NCBI RefSeq assembly: GCF_003943505.1
Contig: NZ_RJPS01000002.1
Span: forward strand, 140,236-180,395
Reading direction: 5' to 3'
DNA length: 40,160 bases
Origin: Streptococcus cristatus
GTDB taxonomy: Bacteria; Bacillota; Bacilli; Lactobacillales; Streptococcaceae
Below the pieces are notes generated by a model. That model was not told where the DNA came from. It made no database searches and saw only the letters and a list, made by a program, of their open reading frames with translations. The position numbers and the translations under genes are program-made. Positions 1-8,422 of the stretch are shown in pieces. How positions within the stretch are numbered: position 1 is the stretch's first letter; every line of letters starts with the position of its first letter.

Positions 1-80
1 AAGGTAAATTTCTTAACATTTGGATGGAGCGAATAGGTGAAGTCGCAGTTAGCTAAGCTAACAGATGTTTGAAAAGCCAT
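1..80 (-). CDS. DUF1831-like protein, N-terminal fragment (runs off window)
   Basis: An open frame begins at an ATG (position 80, minus strand) preceded by a strong GGAGGATAAG ribosome binding site and runs off the left edge. The visible 26 residues start MAFQTSVSLANC and include SLHPNVKKFT. I recall this as the start of the small DUF1831 family that often follows the cysteine desulfurase gene in streptococci, but only the first quarter or so is visible. It lies one base past the stop codon of the upstream desulfurase gene, so the two are surely co-transcribed. Function is unknown. Confidence 0.55.
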   Translation of the reverse strand, partial: MAFQTSVSLANCDFTYSLHPNVKKFT

Positions 81-81
81 C

Positions 82-1194
82 TTATCCTCCTAGTATTTCT
101 TTTAGTTTTTGGCTGAATAATTTGATTTCTTGGATGCTAGTTTGGTCTGACACACTGATGCGAATGGATTCTTTTAAGCGTTCAGAGTTTGGACCATATA
201 AGGCTTGAAGGACATGACTGGGCTGAACAGCACCAGCGGTACAAGCAGAGCCAGTCGAGATTGAAAAGCCATTAAGGTCCATTTGAAGCAAGATAAGATC
301 ATTCTTTTGGTTTGGAAATCCAATATTGACAACATAAGGCAGGCTAGGCTGACTCTCGTTTAGGTAGTAGTCTATATCCGTTAGGTTGTCCAGTAAAGTA
401 TCTTTTAACTGCTGGGCATGCTCAAGATTTTCCTCTAAATGGGCAAAATTTTCAGAAAGTGCAGTTGCCATCCCGACAATGGAAACGAGGTTTTCTGTGC
501 CCGCCCGATGCTTGTTTTCTTGATCGCCGCCATGCATGAAATTATCAAAGTCCATCTGGTCGGCATAGAGAAATCCAACTCCTTTTGGACCGTGGAATTT
601 ATGACCTGATGCACTCAGGAAATTGATTCCCCATTCTTCAGGATAGATGGGGAACTTGCCGACGGCTTGGACTGCATCGACATGAAAGGCAGCAGGATGA
701 TCCTTTAGTAGTTGACCAATTTCTTGAATCGGCAAAATGTAGCCTGTTTCGTTATTGACAGCCATGACTGAGACAAGGATAGTATCTGGTCTGAGAGCAT
801 TCTTGATATCTTCAGTTCGGATTTGCCCATCCACTGGCTGAATAATAGTGGCTTCAAAACCGAAGTTCTCTACTAAGTATTCAACAGGCTCTAAAACAGC
901 ATGGTGCTCAATGGCCGTAGTGATAATATGCTTGCCTTGATTCTGATGGCGTAGGGCATATCCCTTGATTGCGGTGTTATTACTTTCAGTACCACCTGAT
1001 GTAAAGAGGATATTTTTGCTCTGTGTGTGTAGAACTTTAGCAATATCTTCGCGAGCTTGTCGGAGCAGTTTTTTAGCTTCTCGTCCGTGGCTGTGGGTAC
1101 TGGATGGATTGCCGAAGACTGTCATTGCCTGAGTCATGGACTCAATCGCAGCAGGCGATAAGGCAGTCGTAGCAGCATTATCTAAATAAATCAC
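82..1194 (-). CDS. cysteine desulfurase (NifS/IscS family)
   Basis: A 370-residue PLP enzyme predicted to convert L-cysteine to alanine and pass the sulphur, as an enzyme-bound persulfide, to acceptors such as ThiI or an Fe-S scaffold in the cytosol. Seen directly: the N-terminal LDNAATT motif, TSGGTESNN near residue 66, HVDAVQ near 170, the PLP-lysine motif SGHKFHGPKG near 200, and the catalytic-cysteine loop TGSACTAG near 320. The short cysteine loop and NifS-like layout fit group I desulfurases rather than SufS. The gene starts 12 bases after the prs stop codon and is followed one base later by a DUF1831-like gene, so prs, desulfurase and DUF1831 form one minus-strand operon. Streptococcal homologues are thought to serve tRNA thiolation, which is inference here. 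Confidence 0.93.
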   Translation of the reverse strand: MIYLDNAATTALSPAAIESMTQAMTVFGNPSSTHSHGREAKKLLRQAREDIAKVLHTQSKNILFTSGGTESNNTAIKGYALRHQNQGKHIITTAIEHHAVLEPVEYLVENFGFEATIIQPVDGQIRTEDIKNALRPDTILVSVMAVNNETGYILPIQEIGQLLKDHPAAFHVDAVQAVGKFPIYPEEWGINFLSASGHKFHGPKGVGFLYADQMDFDNFMHGGDQENKHRAGTENLVSIVGMATALSENFAHLEENLEHAQQLKDTLLDNLTDIDYYLNESQPSLPYVVNIGFPNQKNDLILLQMDLNGFSISTGSACTAGAVQPSHVLQALYGPNSERLKESIRISVSDQTSIQEIKLFSQKLKEILGG

Positions 1195-1205
1195 AAATTT
1201 ATCCC

Positions 1206-2162
1206 TTATTTCTTTTGAAAAGCAAAAAGTGGGCTGACTGGTTTTCTTTCTTGAATACGCACGATAGCATCGCCAATCAACTCGCTAGCAGTGATATAGT
1301 GAACATTCTTCGGAGTCTTTTCTTTAGTATCAACAGAGTCAGTCACCAAGATTTCTCGGATAGGAACACTGTCTAGTAAGTCTGCAGCTTCATCTGCAAA
1401 TAAACCATGACTTGAGACAGCATAGATTTCGACAGCTCCTTCACGTTCAACGATTTTAGCAGCTTCTGAGAAGGTACGACCGGTATTTAAGATATCGTCA
1501 ATCAAAATTGCTTTTTTGCCTTCAACCTCACCGATGATATATCCTTCGGAGCGTCCTGCTTCATCTTCGCCATAGTCGATGATGGCGATTGGAGCGTCAA
1601 GATATTCTGCCAAGCTACGAGCACGTTTCACGCCAGAATTTTTCGGGCTAACGACGACAACATCCTCGCCAGTCAATCCCATATTGCAATAATGTTCGGC
1701 AAACAACGGAATGGTGAAGAGATTGTCAACAGGAATATCAAAGAATCCTTGTACTTGGACAGCGTGAAGGTCAAGTGAGATGACTCTATCTACGCCAGCC
1801 CCAACGAGCATATTAGCCACGAGTTTTGCAGTAATTGGCTCGCGAGGAGCCGCTGTCCGATCTTGGCGAGCATAACCAAAATAGGGCATAACCACAGTTA
1901 CTGTATTGGCACTTGCTCGTTTACAAGCATCAACCATAATCAATAACTCCATCAAGTGATTATTGACTGGGAAGCTGGTAGACTGAATGATATAGATATC
2001 ATAGCCACGAACACTCTCCTCAATGTTGATTTGAATCTCGCCATCAGAAAATTGGCGGGAAGAAAGTTTGCCTAAAGGTACTCCGGCAGCTTCAGCAATC
2101 TTCTCAGCAATTGAATGATTGGAATTGAGGGAGAAAAGCTTCATATTTTTTTTGTCTGACAT
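1206..2162 (-). CDS. prs: ribose-phosphate pyrophosphokinase
   Basis: Makes PRPP from ribose 5-phosphate and ATP for purine, pyrimidine, histidine, tryptophan and NAD synthesis. The 318-residue protein has the ATP-binding stretch YFGYARQDR, the metal and catalytic region [13 protein letters not shown] near residue 130, and the PRPP loop [10 protein letters not shown] near 220. The ATG at 2162 is preferred because GAGGATGG lies about 8 bases upstream; an in-frame ATG four codons earlier overlaps that site. Loop sequence and general look fit the second PRPP synthetase class that many streptococci carry beside a conventional one, but a second copy cannot be seen here. First gene of the operon with the cysteine desulfurase. 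Confidence 0.95.
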   Translation of the reverse strand: MSDKKNMKLFSLNSNHSIAEKIAEAAGVPLGKLSSRQFSDGEIQINIEESVRGYDIYIIQSTSFPVNNHLMELLIMVDACKRASANTVTVVMPYFGYARQDRTAAPREPITAKLVANMLVGAGVDRVISLDLHAVQVQGFFDIPVDNLFTIPLFAEHYCNMGLTGEDVVVVSPKNSGVKRARSLAEYLDAPIAIIDYGEDEAGRSEGYIIGEVEGKKAILIDDILNTGRTFSEAAKIVEREGAVEIYAVSSHGLFADEAADLLDSVPIREILVTDSVDTKEKTPKNVHYITASELIGDAIVRIQERKPVSPLFAFQKK

Positions 2163-2206
2163 TAGAATGACCATCCTCTTTTTGTCTCTTTAGATTTATA
2201 AATATT

Positions 2207-2215
2207 ATTTTACCA
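2207..2215 (-). promoter_or_regulatory. extended -10 promoter of the prs operon
   Basis: On the minus strand TGG-TAAAAT (5 of 6 matches to TATAAT, with the TGn extension) lies about 45 bases before the prs start codon. No good -35 is visible, which is usual for extended -10 promoters in this genus. Confidence 0.45.
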
Positions 2216-2240
2216 AAAAAATGAGATTATTTCAGCATTT

Positions 2241-2801
2241 TTACAAGTTTTCGGCAAATCTGGCAATCTTACTTTTACCAGGCTTGTATTGGATTTGATT
2301 TTCGTTTAAAAAGTCTTTGAACTTTTGCTCCCCCTTTTCAATATCATTGATCTCTAATTCTAATTCGAAATCTTTTTTACCAAAGTAACGACTTTCGTCT
2401 AAGGCAAAAAGGCCGATTGCATCTTGTTTTTCGTATCGAATATTTTCAAGGGTTCCGAGTATTGTTAGTTTGTCAACTGGGATTTTTTTCTCTTGAAGTT
2501 TGTCTAGGATTTCTCCCTGAGGGAATTGCAATTTTTCTGTAATTTTCTTAAATTCATCTTTGGACAAGGCTTGGTTATACTCGAAATTTCCGAGTTTTTG
2601 AGGAATTTTCAGAGTGAACTCAGCAGCGTCAGGAGTGGTTCGGACTCGCAGAGCCATACGAGCTTCACGGAGAGCAAAGTCGGCCGAATCAATATAATAG
2701 TTGACTTGGAAAATTGGCTGGACATGATCAAAGAAGGTCAGAAGTCGTTTATGTTCGTCTTCTGTTAACATTGTTTTGTATTCTATTTCTAAATGGTTCA
2801 T
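2241..2801 (-). CDS. CYTH domain protein (YjbK-like)
   Basis: A 186-residue single-domain CYTH (triphosphate tunnel metalloenzyme) protein. The diagnostic ExExK signature is visible at the N terminus as LEIEYK (residues 4-9). Further acidic and basic tunnel residues are spread along the chain, for example RVRTT near 53, FTLKIP near 63, LALDESRY near 130 and ELELEI near 147. The family hydrolyses inorganic or nucleoside triphosphates; the substrate of this member is not established. It diverges from relQ across a 95-base spacer. The same CYTH-relQ-NAD kinase-pseudouridine synthase neighbourhood is found in Bacillus subtilis (yjbK-yjbM-yjbN-yjbO), hinting at a link to nucleotide signalling. The start has AAAGGATTT about 6 bases upstream. 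Confidence 0.88.
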   Translation of the reverse strand: MNHLEIEYKTMLTEDEHKRLLTFFDHVQPIFQVNYYIDSADFALREARMALRVRTTPDAAEFTLKIPQKLGNFEYNQALSKDEFKKITEKLQFPQGEILDKLQEKKIPVDKLTILGTLENIRYEKQDAIGLFALDESRYFGKKDFELELEINDIEKGEQKFKDFLNENQIQYKPGKSKIARFAENL

Positions 2802-2836
2802 TTTTAAATCCTTTTCTTTATCTGAAAGCGATTTTA

Positions 2837-2845
2837 TGTTATAAT
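2837..2845 (+). promoter_or_regulatory. extended -10 promoter of the relQ operon
   Basis: TGT-TATAAT, a perfect -10 with TGn extension, lies about 50 bases before the relQ start codon in the spacer shared with the divergent CYTH gene. No convincing -35 is seen. Confidence 0.6.
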
Positions 2846-2896
2846 AACAACTGTGTTTATTTTATACAAAAAACGAATAGATGACAAGGTATGTAT

Positions 2897-3568
2897 ATGA
2901 CAATAGATTGGGAAGATTTTCTGGATCCATATATTCAGGCAGTTGGTGAGTTGAAAATCAAGCTTCGCGGTATTCGTAAACAGTATCGCAAACAGCAACG
3001 CCATTCACCAATTGAGTTTGTAACTGGTCGCGTAAAACATATTGAAAGCATCAAGGAGAAAATGGAGCTTCGCGGGATAACTGAGGAAAACTTAGCCCAA
3101 GAGATGCAGGATATTGCTGGTTTGCGTGTCATGGTCCAATTTGTAGACGATGTGGACGAAGTTTTAGAAGTTTTGCGAAATCGGACCGATATGCGTATCG
3201 TCCAAGAGCGTGATTACATCAAAAACAAAAAAGCCAGTGGATATCGTAGCTACCATGCCATTGTTGAATATCCAGTAGATACAATTAATGGGAACAAAGT
3301 TATCTTGGCAGAGATTCAGATTCGTACCTTGTCCATGAACTTTTGGGCAACGATTGAGCACTCTTTAAACTATAAGTATAAAGGAGAATTTCCAGAGGAG
3401 ATCAAGAAACGCTTGGAGATAACGGCCAATCTGGCCTACCAACTAGACGAAGAGATGGGAGCCATTCGTGATGCCATCCAAGAAGCACAAGCGCTCTTTG
3501 ATCCTCTGCACCGCAAGTTAAATGACGGTGTTGGAAATAGTGACGATACAGATGAAGAATACAGGTAA
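2897..3568 (+). CDS. relQ: small alarmone synthetase RelQ (GTP pyrophosphokinase)
   Basis: Transfers pyrophosphate from ATP to GDP or GTP to make (p)ppGpp. The 223-residue protein is synthetase-only, with no HD hydrolase or TGS/ACT domains, matching the RelQ/SAS1 class (usual length about 210-225). Seen: [10 protein letters not shown] near residue 50, [11 protein letters not shown] near 76, the nucleotide-binding loop [13 protein letters not shown] near 113, EIQIRT near 139 and a predicted C-terminal helix EMGAIRDAI that in this family supports tetramer formation. The ATG at 2897 is chosen because AAGG lies 7 bases upstream; the ATG at 2891 would almost touch it. The end overlaps the NAD kinase start by 17 bases. 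In S. mutans this gene heads an operon with NAD kinase, a pseudouridine synthase and pta, as here. Confidence 0.95.
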   Translation: MTIDWEDFLDPYIQAVGELKIKLRGIRKQYRKQQRHSPIEFVTGRVKHIESIKEKMELRGITEENLAQEMQDIAGLRVMVQFVDDVDEVLEVLRNRTDMRIVQERDYIKNKKASGYRSYHAIVEYPVDTINGNKVILAEIQIRTLSMNFWATIEHSLNYKYKGEFPEEIKKRLEITANLAYQLDEEMGAIRDAIQEAQALFDPLHRKLNDGVGNSDDTDEEYR

Positions 3569-4370
3569 AAAAATTGCGATTATCCGCAATCGCAAAAGGC
3601 AGAGTGAGGAAGTATTTCAAACTCTGATGCAAAAATTGCGGAAAGCAGGCTTTATCCTGACACCCAAAAATCCAGATATCGTGATTTCTGTTGGTGGTGA
3701 TGGGATGCTGCTATCAGCCTTCCACAAGTATGAAGATCAGCTGGATAAGGTTCGCTTTGTTGGTGTCCATACAGGACATTTAGGATTTTATACGGATTAT
3801 CGAGACTTTGAGATCGACAAATTAGTGGAAAATCTGAAATTGGACACAGGTGCCAAGGTCTCTTATCCGATTTTAAATGTCAAGCTGACCTTTGAAAATG
3901 GCGAAACGCGGACTATTCGAGCGCTTAATGAAGCAACCATTAAACGCTCCGACAGAACCATGGTTGTTGATGTGGTCATCAATAATGTTCACTTTGAGAG
4001 ATTCAGAGGCGATGGGATTTCTGTCTCAACGCCGACTGGTAGCACGGCCTACAATAAATCTTTAGGAGGAGCAGTCCTACACCCAACGATTGAAGCCTTG
4101 CAAGTGACAGAGATTGCGAGTCTCAATAACCGTGTGTATCGTACTTTAGGTTCCTCGGTTATCGTTCCGAAAAAAGATAAGATTGAGCTGTTGCCGACAC
4201 GTAATGATTACTATACCATAGCGGTCGATAATCAAACATTTTCTTGTAAAAATATTGTCCGTCTTGAGTACCAGATCGATAATCATAAGATCAACTTTGT
4301 GGCTTCGCCCAGCCATACCAGCTTTTGGAATCGTGTGAGAGACTCCTTTATCGAGGAGTGCCAAGAATGA
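3552..4370 (+). CDS. nadK: NAD kinase
   Basis: Phosphorylates NAD to NADP with ATP and so sets the NADPH supply. The 272-residue protein (usual family length 265-290) has the GGDG motif as [12 protein letters not shown] near residue 45, the NEATI substrate motif near 120, and the glycine-rich [16 protein letters not shown] stretch near 150. The ATG at 3552 lies inside the end of relQ and gives the usual N terminus [13 protein letters not shown]; a longer frame exists but would extend further into relQ. The stop overlaps the next gene in an ATGA, so translation is probably coupled. Confidence 0.95.
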   Translation: MKNTGKKIAIIRNRKRQSEEVFQTLMQKLRKAGFILTPKNPDIVISVGGDGMLLSAFHKYEDQLDKVRFVGVHTGHLGFYTDYRDFEIDKLVENLKLDTGAKVSYPILNVKLTFENGETRTIRALNEATIKRSDRTMVVDVVINNVHFERFRGDGISVSTPTGSTAYNKSLGGAVLHPTIEALQVTEIASLNNRVYRTLGSSVIVPKKDKIELLPTRNDYYTIAVDNQTFSCKNIVRLEYQIDNHKINFVASPSHTSFWNRVRDSFIEECQE

Positions 4371-5260
4371 GATTTGAGTTTATTGCAGATGAGCATGTCA
4401 AAGTCAAAACATTTTTGAAAAAGCATGAAATTTCGAAAGGGCTTTTGGCCAAGGTGAAGTTTGCAGGGGGTAATATTCTTGTCAATAATCAGCCTCAAAA
4501 CGCTATTTACTTACTGGATATTGGCGATAAGGTGACAGTAGATATCCCTTCTGAGAAGGGATTTGAAAGCTTAGAAGCCGTGGATCGTGATTTATCGATC
4601 GTATATGAAGATGAGCATTTTCTAGTTTTAGATAAGCCTGCTGGGGTGGCCAGTATCCCTAGTGTCAACCATTCTAATACGATGGCAAACTTTGTCAAGG
4701 CTTACTATATTCGGCAAGATTATGAAAATCAGCAGGTTCACATTGTGACGAGATTGGATCGCGATACCAGTGGACTCATGCTCTTTGCAAAACATGGCTA
4801 TGCCCATGCAAGACTGGATAAGCAACTGCAGAAAAAAAAGATTGAGAAGCGCTATTACGCACTCGTTCAGGGGAGCGGTGAGCTTAAACCAGAGGGGGAC
4901 ATTATTGCGCCAATTGGGCGCGACCCTGATAGCATCATCACCAGATGTGTGACAAAGGATGGCAAATATGCTCATACCAGCTACAAGGTTGTAGAGCAGT
5001 TTGGCGATATCTATTTGGTAGATATTCACTTGCACACTGGACGAACCCATCAAATTCGTGTGCACTTTGCCCATCTTGGCTTTCCGCTCCTCGGAGATGA
5101 TCTCTATGGTGGGACTTTGGAAGCGGGAATTACACGTCAGGCCTTGCATTGCCACTCTTTATCTTTTTATAATCCATTTTTGGAAAAGCAGATCCAATTG
5201 GAATCCCAGTTGCCGATTGATTTCCAAAACATCATTACATCGTTAACAAAAAATAATTAA
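4367..5260 (+). CDS. RluA-family 23S rRNA-type pseudouridine synthase
   Basis: Isomerises uridine to pseudouridine in structured RNA. The 297-residue protein has an S4-like N-terminal region (residues 1-60), the motif [10 protein letters not shown] near 85, the catalytic-aspartate loop [10 protein letters not shown] near 130 and the C-terminal [12 protein letters not shown] near 225, which place it in the RluA/RluC/RluD group. Which uridines it modifies cannot be told from sequence. The start overlaps the NAD kinase stop by four bases (ATGA). In streptococcal work on the relQ operon this gene has been called rluE, although the fold looks RluD-like; I leave the symbol blank for that reason. 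Confidence 0.92.
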   Translation: MRFEFIADEHVKVKTFLKKHEISKGLLAKVKFAGGNILVNNQPQNAIYLLDIGDKVTVDIPSEKGFESLEAVDRDLSIVYEDEHFLVLDKPAGVASIPSVNHSNTMANFVKAYYIRQDYENQQVHIVTRLDRDTSGLMLFAKHGYAHARLDKQLQKKKIEKRYYALVQGSGELKPEGDIIAPIGRDPDSIITRCVTKDGKYAHTSYKVVEQFGDIYLVDIHLHTGRTHQIRVHFAHLGFPLLGDDLYGGTLEAGITRQALHCHSLSFYNPFLEKQIQLESQLPIDFQNIITSLTKNN

Positions 5261-5279
5261 AATTTTAAAGGAGAAACTC

Positions 5280-6254
5280 ATGGAAGTTTTTGAAAATCTA
5301 AGAGAATCAGTTGTTGGTAAAAATGTTCGTATCGTATTACCGGAAGGGCAAGAACCGCGTATTCTTCAAGCGGTTAAACGCATAGTAAAAGAATCAGAAG
5401 TTACACCAGTTCTTTTGGGAAATCCAGATAGGATCCGTATTTACTTGGAAATCGAAAATATTATGGACGGATATGAAGTCATAGATCCTAAAAACTATGA
5501 CAGAATGGAAGAAATGGTAGCTGCTCTTGTGGAACGTCGTAAGGGCAAAATCAGCGAAGAAGAAGCTCTTGAGCTTTTAAGAACAGATGTTAACTATTTT
5601 GGGGTGATGCTGGTCTACCTCGGTATCGTAGATGGTATGGTTTCTGGCTCTATCCACTCTACAGCTGCTACAGTGCGTCCAGCCTTGCAAATCATTAAAA
5701 CGCGTCCAAATGTAACAAGAACTTCAGGTGCCTTCCTCATGGTGCGTGGTTCAGAACGTTATCTTTTCAGTGACTGTGCCATTAACATCAATCCTGACTC
5801 AGAAGCCTTGGCAGAAATTGCGATTAACTCAGCAGTGACAGCCAAAATGTTTGGTATTGATCCTAAGATTGCTATGCTTAGCTATTCAACTAAAGGTTCT
5901 GGTTTCGGAGAAAGCGTTGATAAAGTGGTTCATGCGACTAAATTGGTTCATGACTTGCGCCCAGACCTAGAAGTTGACGGGGAATTGCAATTTGACGCTG
6001 CCTTTGTACCAAGCACAGCAGCCCTGAAAGCTCCAGGAAGCAAGGTTGCAGGTAAAGCAACTGTCTTTGTCTTCCCAAGCATTGAAGCAGGAAATATCGG
6101 TTATAAAATGGCAGAGCGTTTAGGTGGATTCTCAGCAGTCGGTCCAGTTCTTCAAGGATTGAATAAGCCAGTAAACGACCTTTCTCGCGGATGTAATTCA
6201 GATGACGTTTATAACTTAACATTGATTACAGCTGCACAAAGTGTTGACCAATAA
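5280..6254 (+). CDS. pta: phosphate acetyltransferase
   Basis: Interconverts acetyl-CoA and acetyl phosphate, feeding acetate kinase for ATP formation in mixed-acid metabolism. The 324-residue protein is the short single-domain form typical of Firmicutes. Seen: RIVLPEGQEPR at the N terminus, the region SGSIHSTAATVRP near 120, LSYSTKGSGFG near 200, DGELQFDAAFVP near 235 and the C-terminal FPSIEAGNIGYK and GPVLQGLNKPVNDLSRGC. AAAGGAG lies 7 bases before the ATG. Last gene of the relQ operon; the structured repeat that starts 8 bases after the stop probably ends its transcript. It also supplies a link between acetyl-CoA and the C4-CoA genes further on, which is inference. Confidence 0.96.
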   Translation: MEVFENLRESVVGKNVRIVLPEGQEPRILQAVKRIVKESEVTPVLLGNPDRIRIYLEIENIMDGYEVIDPKNYDRMEEMVAALVERRKGKISEEEALELLRTDVNYFGVMLVYLGIVDGMVSGSIHSTAATVRPALQIIKTRPNVTRTSGAFLMVRGSERYLFSDCAININPDSEALAEIAINSAVTAKMFGIDPKIAMLSYSTKGSGFGESVDKVVHATKLVHDLRPDLEVDGELQFDAAFVPSTAALKAPGSKVAGKATVFVFPSIEAGNIGYKMAERLGGFSAVGPVLQGLNKPVNDLSRGCNSDDVYNLTLITAAQSVDQ

Positions 6255-6261
6255 AATAATT

Positions 6262-6447
6262 AAAAAGAGTCTGGGACAAAACTCCTAGCCTCTCAATTGT
6301 CTTTGGAGTGTCGAGCAAGACGCAGTGGTTGAGTGGGCTCTACTACGCTGATTTCATCAACTTTTACAGCCCTACTCAACTGTGCGGAGGTGGGACGACG
6401 AAATCGAATTTTAACGAATTACCGATTTCTGTCCCACTCTCTTTTTT
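6262..6447 (+). repeat. structured intergenic repeat, copy 1
   Basis: About 185 bases of non-coding sequence that recur in inverted orientation at 32069-32251, with roughly seven substitutions (about 96% identity). The ends form imperfect terminal inverted repeats (AGAGTCTGGGACA at the left, TGTCCCACTCTC at the right). Inside are a hairpin at the left end (6267-6293), a long-range pair GTTGAGTGGGCT / AGCCCTACTCAAC, and a right-hand stem GTGGGAC...GAAATCG paired with CGATTTC...GTCCCAC followed by T6. The last stem can serve as terminator for pta. No coding potential and no clear target duplication. It looks like a small mobile, MITE-like element; it is not a BOX sequence as I know it. Confidence 0.85.
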
Positions 6448-6468
6448 GTCTGCTTAAGTATAAGAAAA

Positions 6469-7632
6469 ATGTTAGATTTAAAAAATTTTGGAATTGAAAT
6501 GTGGGAAGAGGAAAAAATTGCCTCTTTTCGCGAGAAATTATTGACTTGGTATGATGAACATAAACGTGATTTGCCTTGGCGTAGGTCCAATAATCCTTAT
6601 CATATCTGGGTTTCTGAGATTATGTTGCAGCAAACACGTGTGGATACGGTGATTCCTTACTATGAGCGTTTTCTTGATTGGTTTCCAACTGTAGCTGACT
6701 TAGCGCAGGCTCCAGAGGATAGATTGCTCAAAGCTTGGGAAGGTTTGGGCTATTATTCGCGGGTGCGAAATATGCAAAAAGCAGCCCAGCAGATAATGAC
6801 GGATTTTGCTGGAAAATTTCCTGATAGCTATGAAGGAATTGCTAGCCTCCAAGGGATTGGACCTTATACGGCTGGTGCCATTGCTAGCATTGCCTTTGGT
6901 CTTCCTGAACCCGCGGTAGATGGAAATGTCATGCGGGTGCTGAGTCGATTATTTGAGGTTGATTTAGATATTGGGCAGCCCAGCAATCGTAAGGTCTTTC
7001 AGGCTATGATGGAGATTCTGATTGATCCAGACAGACCTGGAGATTTTAATCAGGCGCTGATGGATCTGGGGTCAGATATCGAAGCTCCTGTTAATCCTCA
7101 TCCAGAAGACAGCCCTGTAAAAGAGTTCAGCGCAGCCTATTTACACGGAACTATGAATAAATATCCAATCAAAGCACCTAAAAAGAAGCCAGTTCCGGTC
7201 TATTTGCAGGGCTTGATTATTGAAAACGAACAGGGACAATTCTTGCTTGAAAAGAATGAGGCTGCGGGCTTGTTATCTGGATTTTGGCATTTTCCCTTGA
7301 TTGAAGTCGAGGAATTTCAAACTGAAAATCAGATCTCTCTATTTGAAGTGGCTGAAAATCAGCCTAGTCTGGATCTGTCTCCTCAAGAAAGCTTTGAGCA
7401 GGATTATGATTTGACTGTTGATTGGCAGCAGCAGTCCTATTCAAAAGTGCAGCATGTCTTCAGTCATCGTAAGTGGCATATCCAGCTGGCTTATGGCCGA
7501 GTTAAAGATAGCCAGCACGCAGCTGACGGAGAGGTCTTGTGGCTACATCCAGAGGAATTTGAGAAGTACCCTTTTGCCAAGCCTCAGCAGAAGATGTGGG
7601 AGGCTTTTAGGAACGTAAAAGATGGAAACTAA
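6469..7632 (+). CDS. mutY: A/G-specific adenine DNA glycosylase, cluster-less MutY
   Basis: Removes adenine mispaired with 8-oxoguanine. The 387-residue protein has the N-terminal glycosylase domain with catalytic glutamate in SEIMLQQTRVD near residue 52, the helix-hairpin-helix LQGIGPYTAGAIAS near 128 and catalytic aspartate in PAVDGNVMRVLSR near 150. A C-terminal Nudix-like domain for 8-oxoG recognition begins near 240 (VYLQGLIIEN, GFWHFPL). The region where most MutY proteins carry four cysteines for a 4Fe-4S cluster reads DIEAPVNPHPEDSPVKEFS, with no cysteine. The family includes known cluster-less members in lactic acid bacteria. No strong ribosome binding site precedes 6469; an ATG at 6499 is the alternative start. 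Confidence 0.93.
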   Translation: MLDLKNFGIEMWEEEKIASFREKLLTWYDEHKRDLPWRRSNNPYHIWVSEIMLQQTRVDTVIPYYERFLDWFPTVADLAQAPEDRLLKAWEGLGYYSRVRNMQKAAQQIMTDFAGKFPDSYEGIASLQGIGPYTAGAIASIAFGLPEPAVDGNVMRVLSRLFEVDLDIGQPSNRKVFQAMMEILIDPDRPGDFNQALMDLGSDIEAPVNPHPEDSPVKEFSAAYLHGTMNKYPIKAPKKKPVPVYLQGLIIENEQGQFLLEKNEAAGLLSGFWHFPLIEVEEFQTENQISLFEVAENQPSLDLSPQESFEQDYDLTVDWQQQSYSKVQHVFSHRKWHIQLAYGRVKDSQHAADGEVLWLHPEEFEKYPFAKPQQKMWEAFRNVKDGN

Positions 7633-7688
7633 AGTCAATAGTCTGTTGTACCCGATTAAATTTACGAAGAATAGGAAATCATTAAAAT

Positions 7689-8315
7689 ATGTACCATACC
7701 TCTAGTCCTCCAGATAAAACTTTTATTGGACGTCGTAGCAAACTTGCCTGTGTCATTTATTTTATATTAGGTGCTTTGAATTTCTTACATTGCCTTCTTT
7801 ATTTTCAGTGGATATTTTCCCCAACTGCGAGAACTGACTTCATCATTATTCTAACTTTTATAGGTTTAAATATTTATTTTTTGACTCGCGAGTTCATCTA
7901 TAAATGCTTCCATTGGTGTGGCTATCATGCCTTAGCTGAGTTAGTCAAGTTCGGGAGCGGACGCTATTCCTTTCACTTGCCTGTCTTCGAAAGACATACC
8001 GAAAACTATAAAATCTATTACAGTAACAGATCAAAGAAACATCAATTTCTCTTCTTTGTAAGCTATATTTTATATGTGAATTTAATTTTAGGAGTTCTTT
8101 TGCTCTTCTCATGTGTATACTGGGATATGTTCATTGAGAGTTCATCGGAATTTCAAGATTGGCACGCTCTTCTATTTATTTTTTCAATAATCATCCTGTA
8201 TTTCTGTATTGAAGCTTTATTTAAAAAATATAAACTTTGGTTTAAAAATTATTTTAAACTAGATGATAAAATAGTAGAACACGGCTTTCCGATATATACT
8301 TTGAAAGAAAAATAA
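7689..8315 (+). CDS. hypothetical membrane protein, four helices
   Basis: A 208-residue protein I do not recognise. Hydrophobic segments lie at about residues 20-42, 52-70, 118-142 and 158-178, giving a four-helix membrane protein with a central soluble part of about 45 residues that is rich in tyrosine, histidine and lysine, and a basic tail (KKYKLWFKNYFK). The start has a modest AGGAAA about 11 bases upstream. It follows mutY by 56 bases and ends inside the stem of a terminator. AT-rich codons and the lack of a recognised domain suggest a lineage-specific gene. Confidence 0.65.
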   Translation: MYHTSSPPDKTFIGRRSKLACVIYFILGALNFLHCLLYFQWIFSPTARTDFIIILTFIGLNIYFLTREFIYKCFHWCGYHALAELVKFGSGRYSFHLPVFERHTENYKIYYSNRSKKHQFLFFVSYILYVNLILGVLLLFSCVYWDMFIESSSEFQDWHALLFIFSIIILYFCIEALFKKYKLWFKNYFKLDDKIVEHGFPIYTLKEK

Positions 8316-8349
8316 AAGACAAACAATATAGTTTGTCTTTTTTGTTTTT
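8315..8349 (+). terminator. rho-independent terminator
   Basis: Perfect 10-base stem AAAGACAAAC / GTTTGTCTTT with a six-base loop, then TTTGTTTTT. It begins at the stop codon of the membrane protein gene and stands before two convergent minus-strand genes. Confidence 0.85.
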
Positions 8350-8422
8350 AAAATAACTTATAGTCCTTCTTGCTCTGTAAAGAGAGAGGCAAATAAACTA
8401 TCCTTTAGATGGAGACTTGTGC

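Noticed and set aside
2872..2879. AACGAATA upstream of relQ as a competence box
   Set aside because: It lacks the first T of TACGAATA, has no T-rich tract in front and lies downstream of a better extended -10 promoter; relQ is not a known late competence gene.
4628..5155. 175-codon open frame on the minus strand inside the pseudouridine synthase gene
   Set aside because: It is antisense to a gene with clear motifs, lacks a ribosome binding site and has no recognisable protein features.
6262..6447. Repeat as a BOX or RUP element of pneumococcus
   Set aside because: Length and internal sequence do not match BOX A/B/C or the 107-base RUP as I remember them; only the general MITE-like form agrees.
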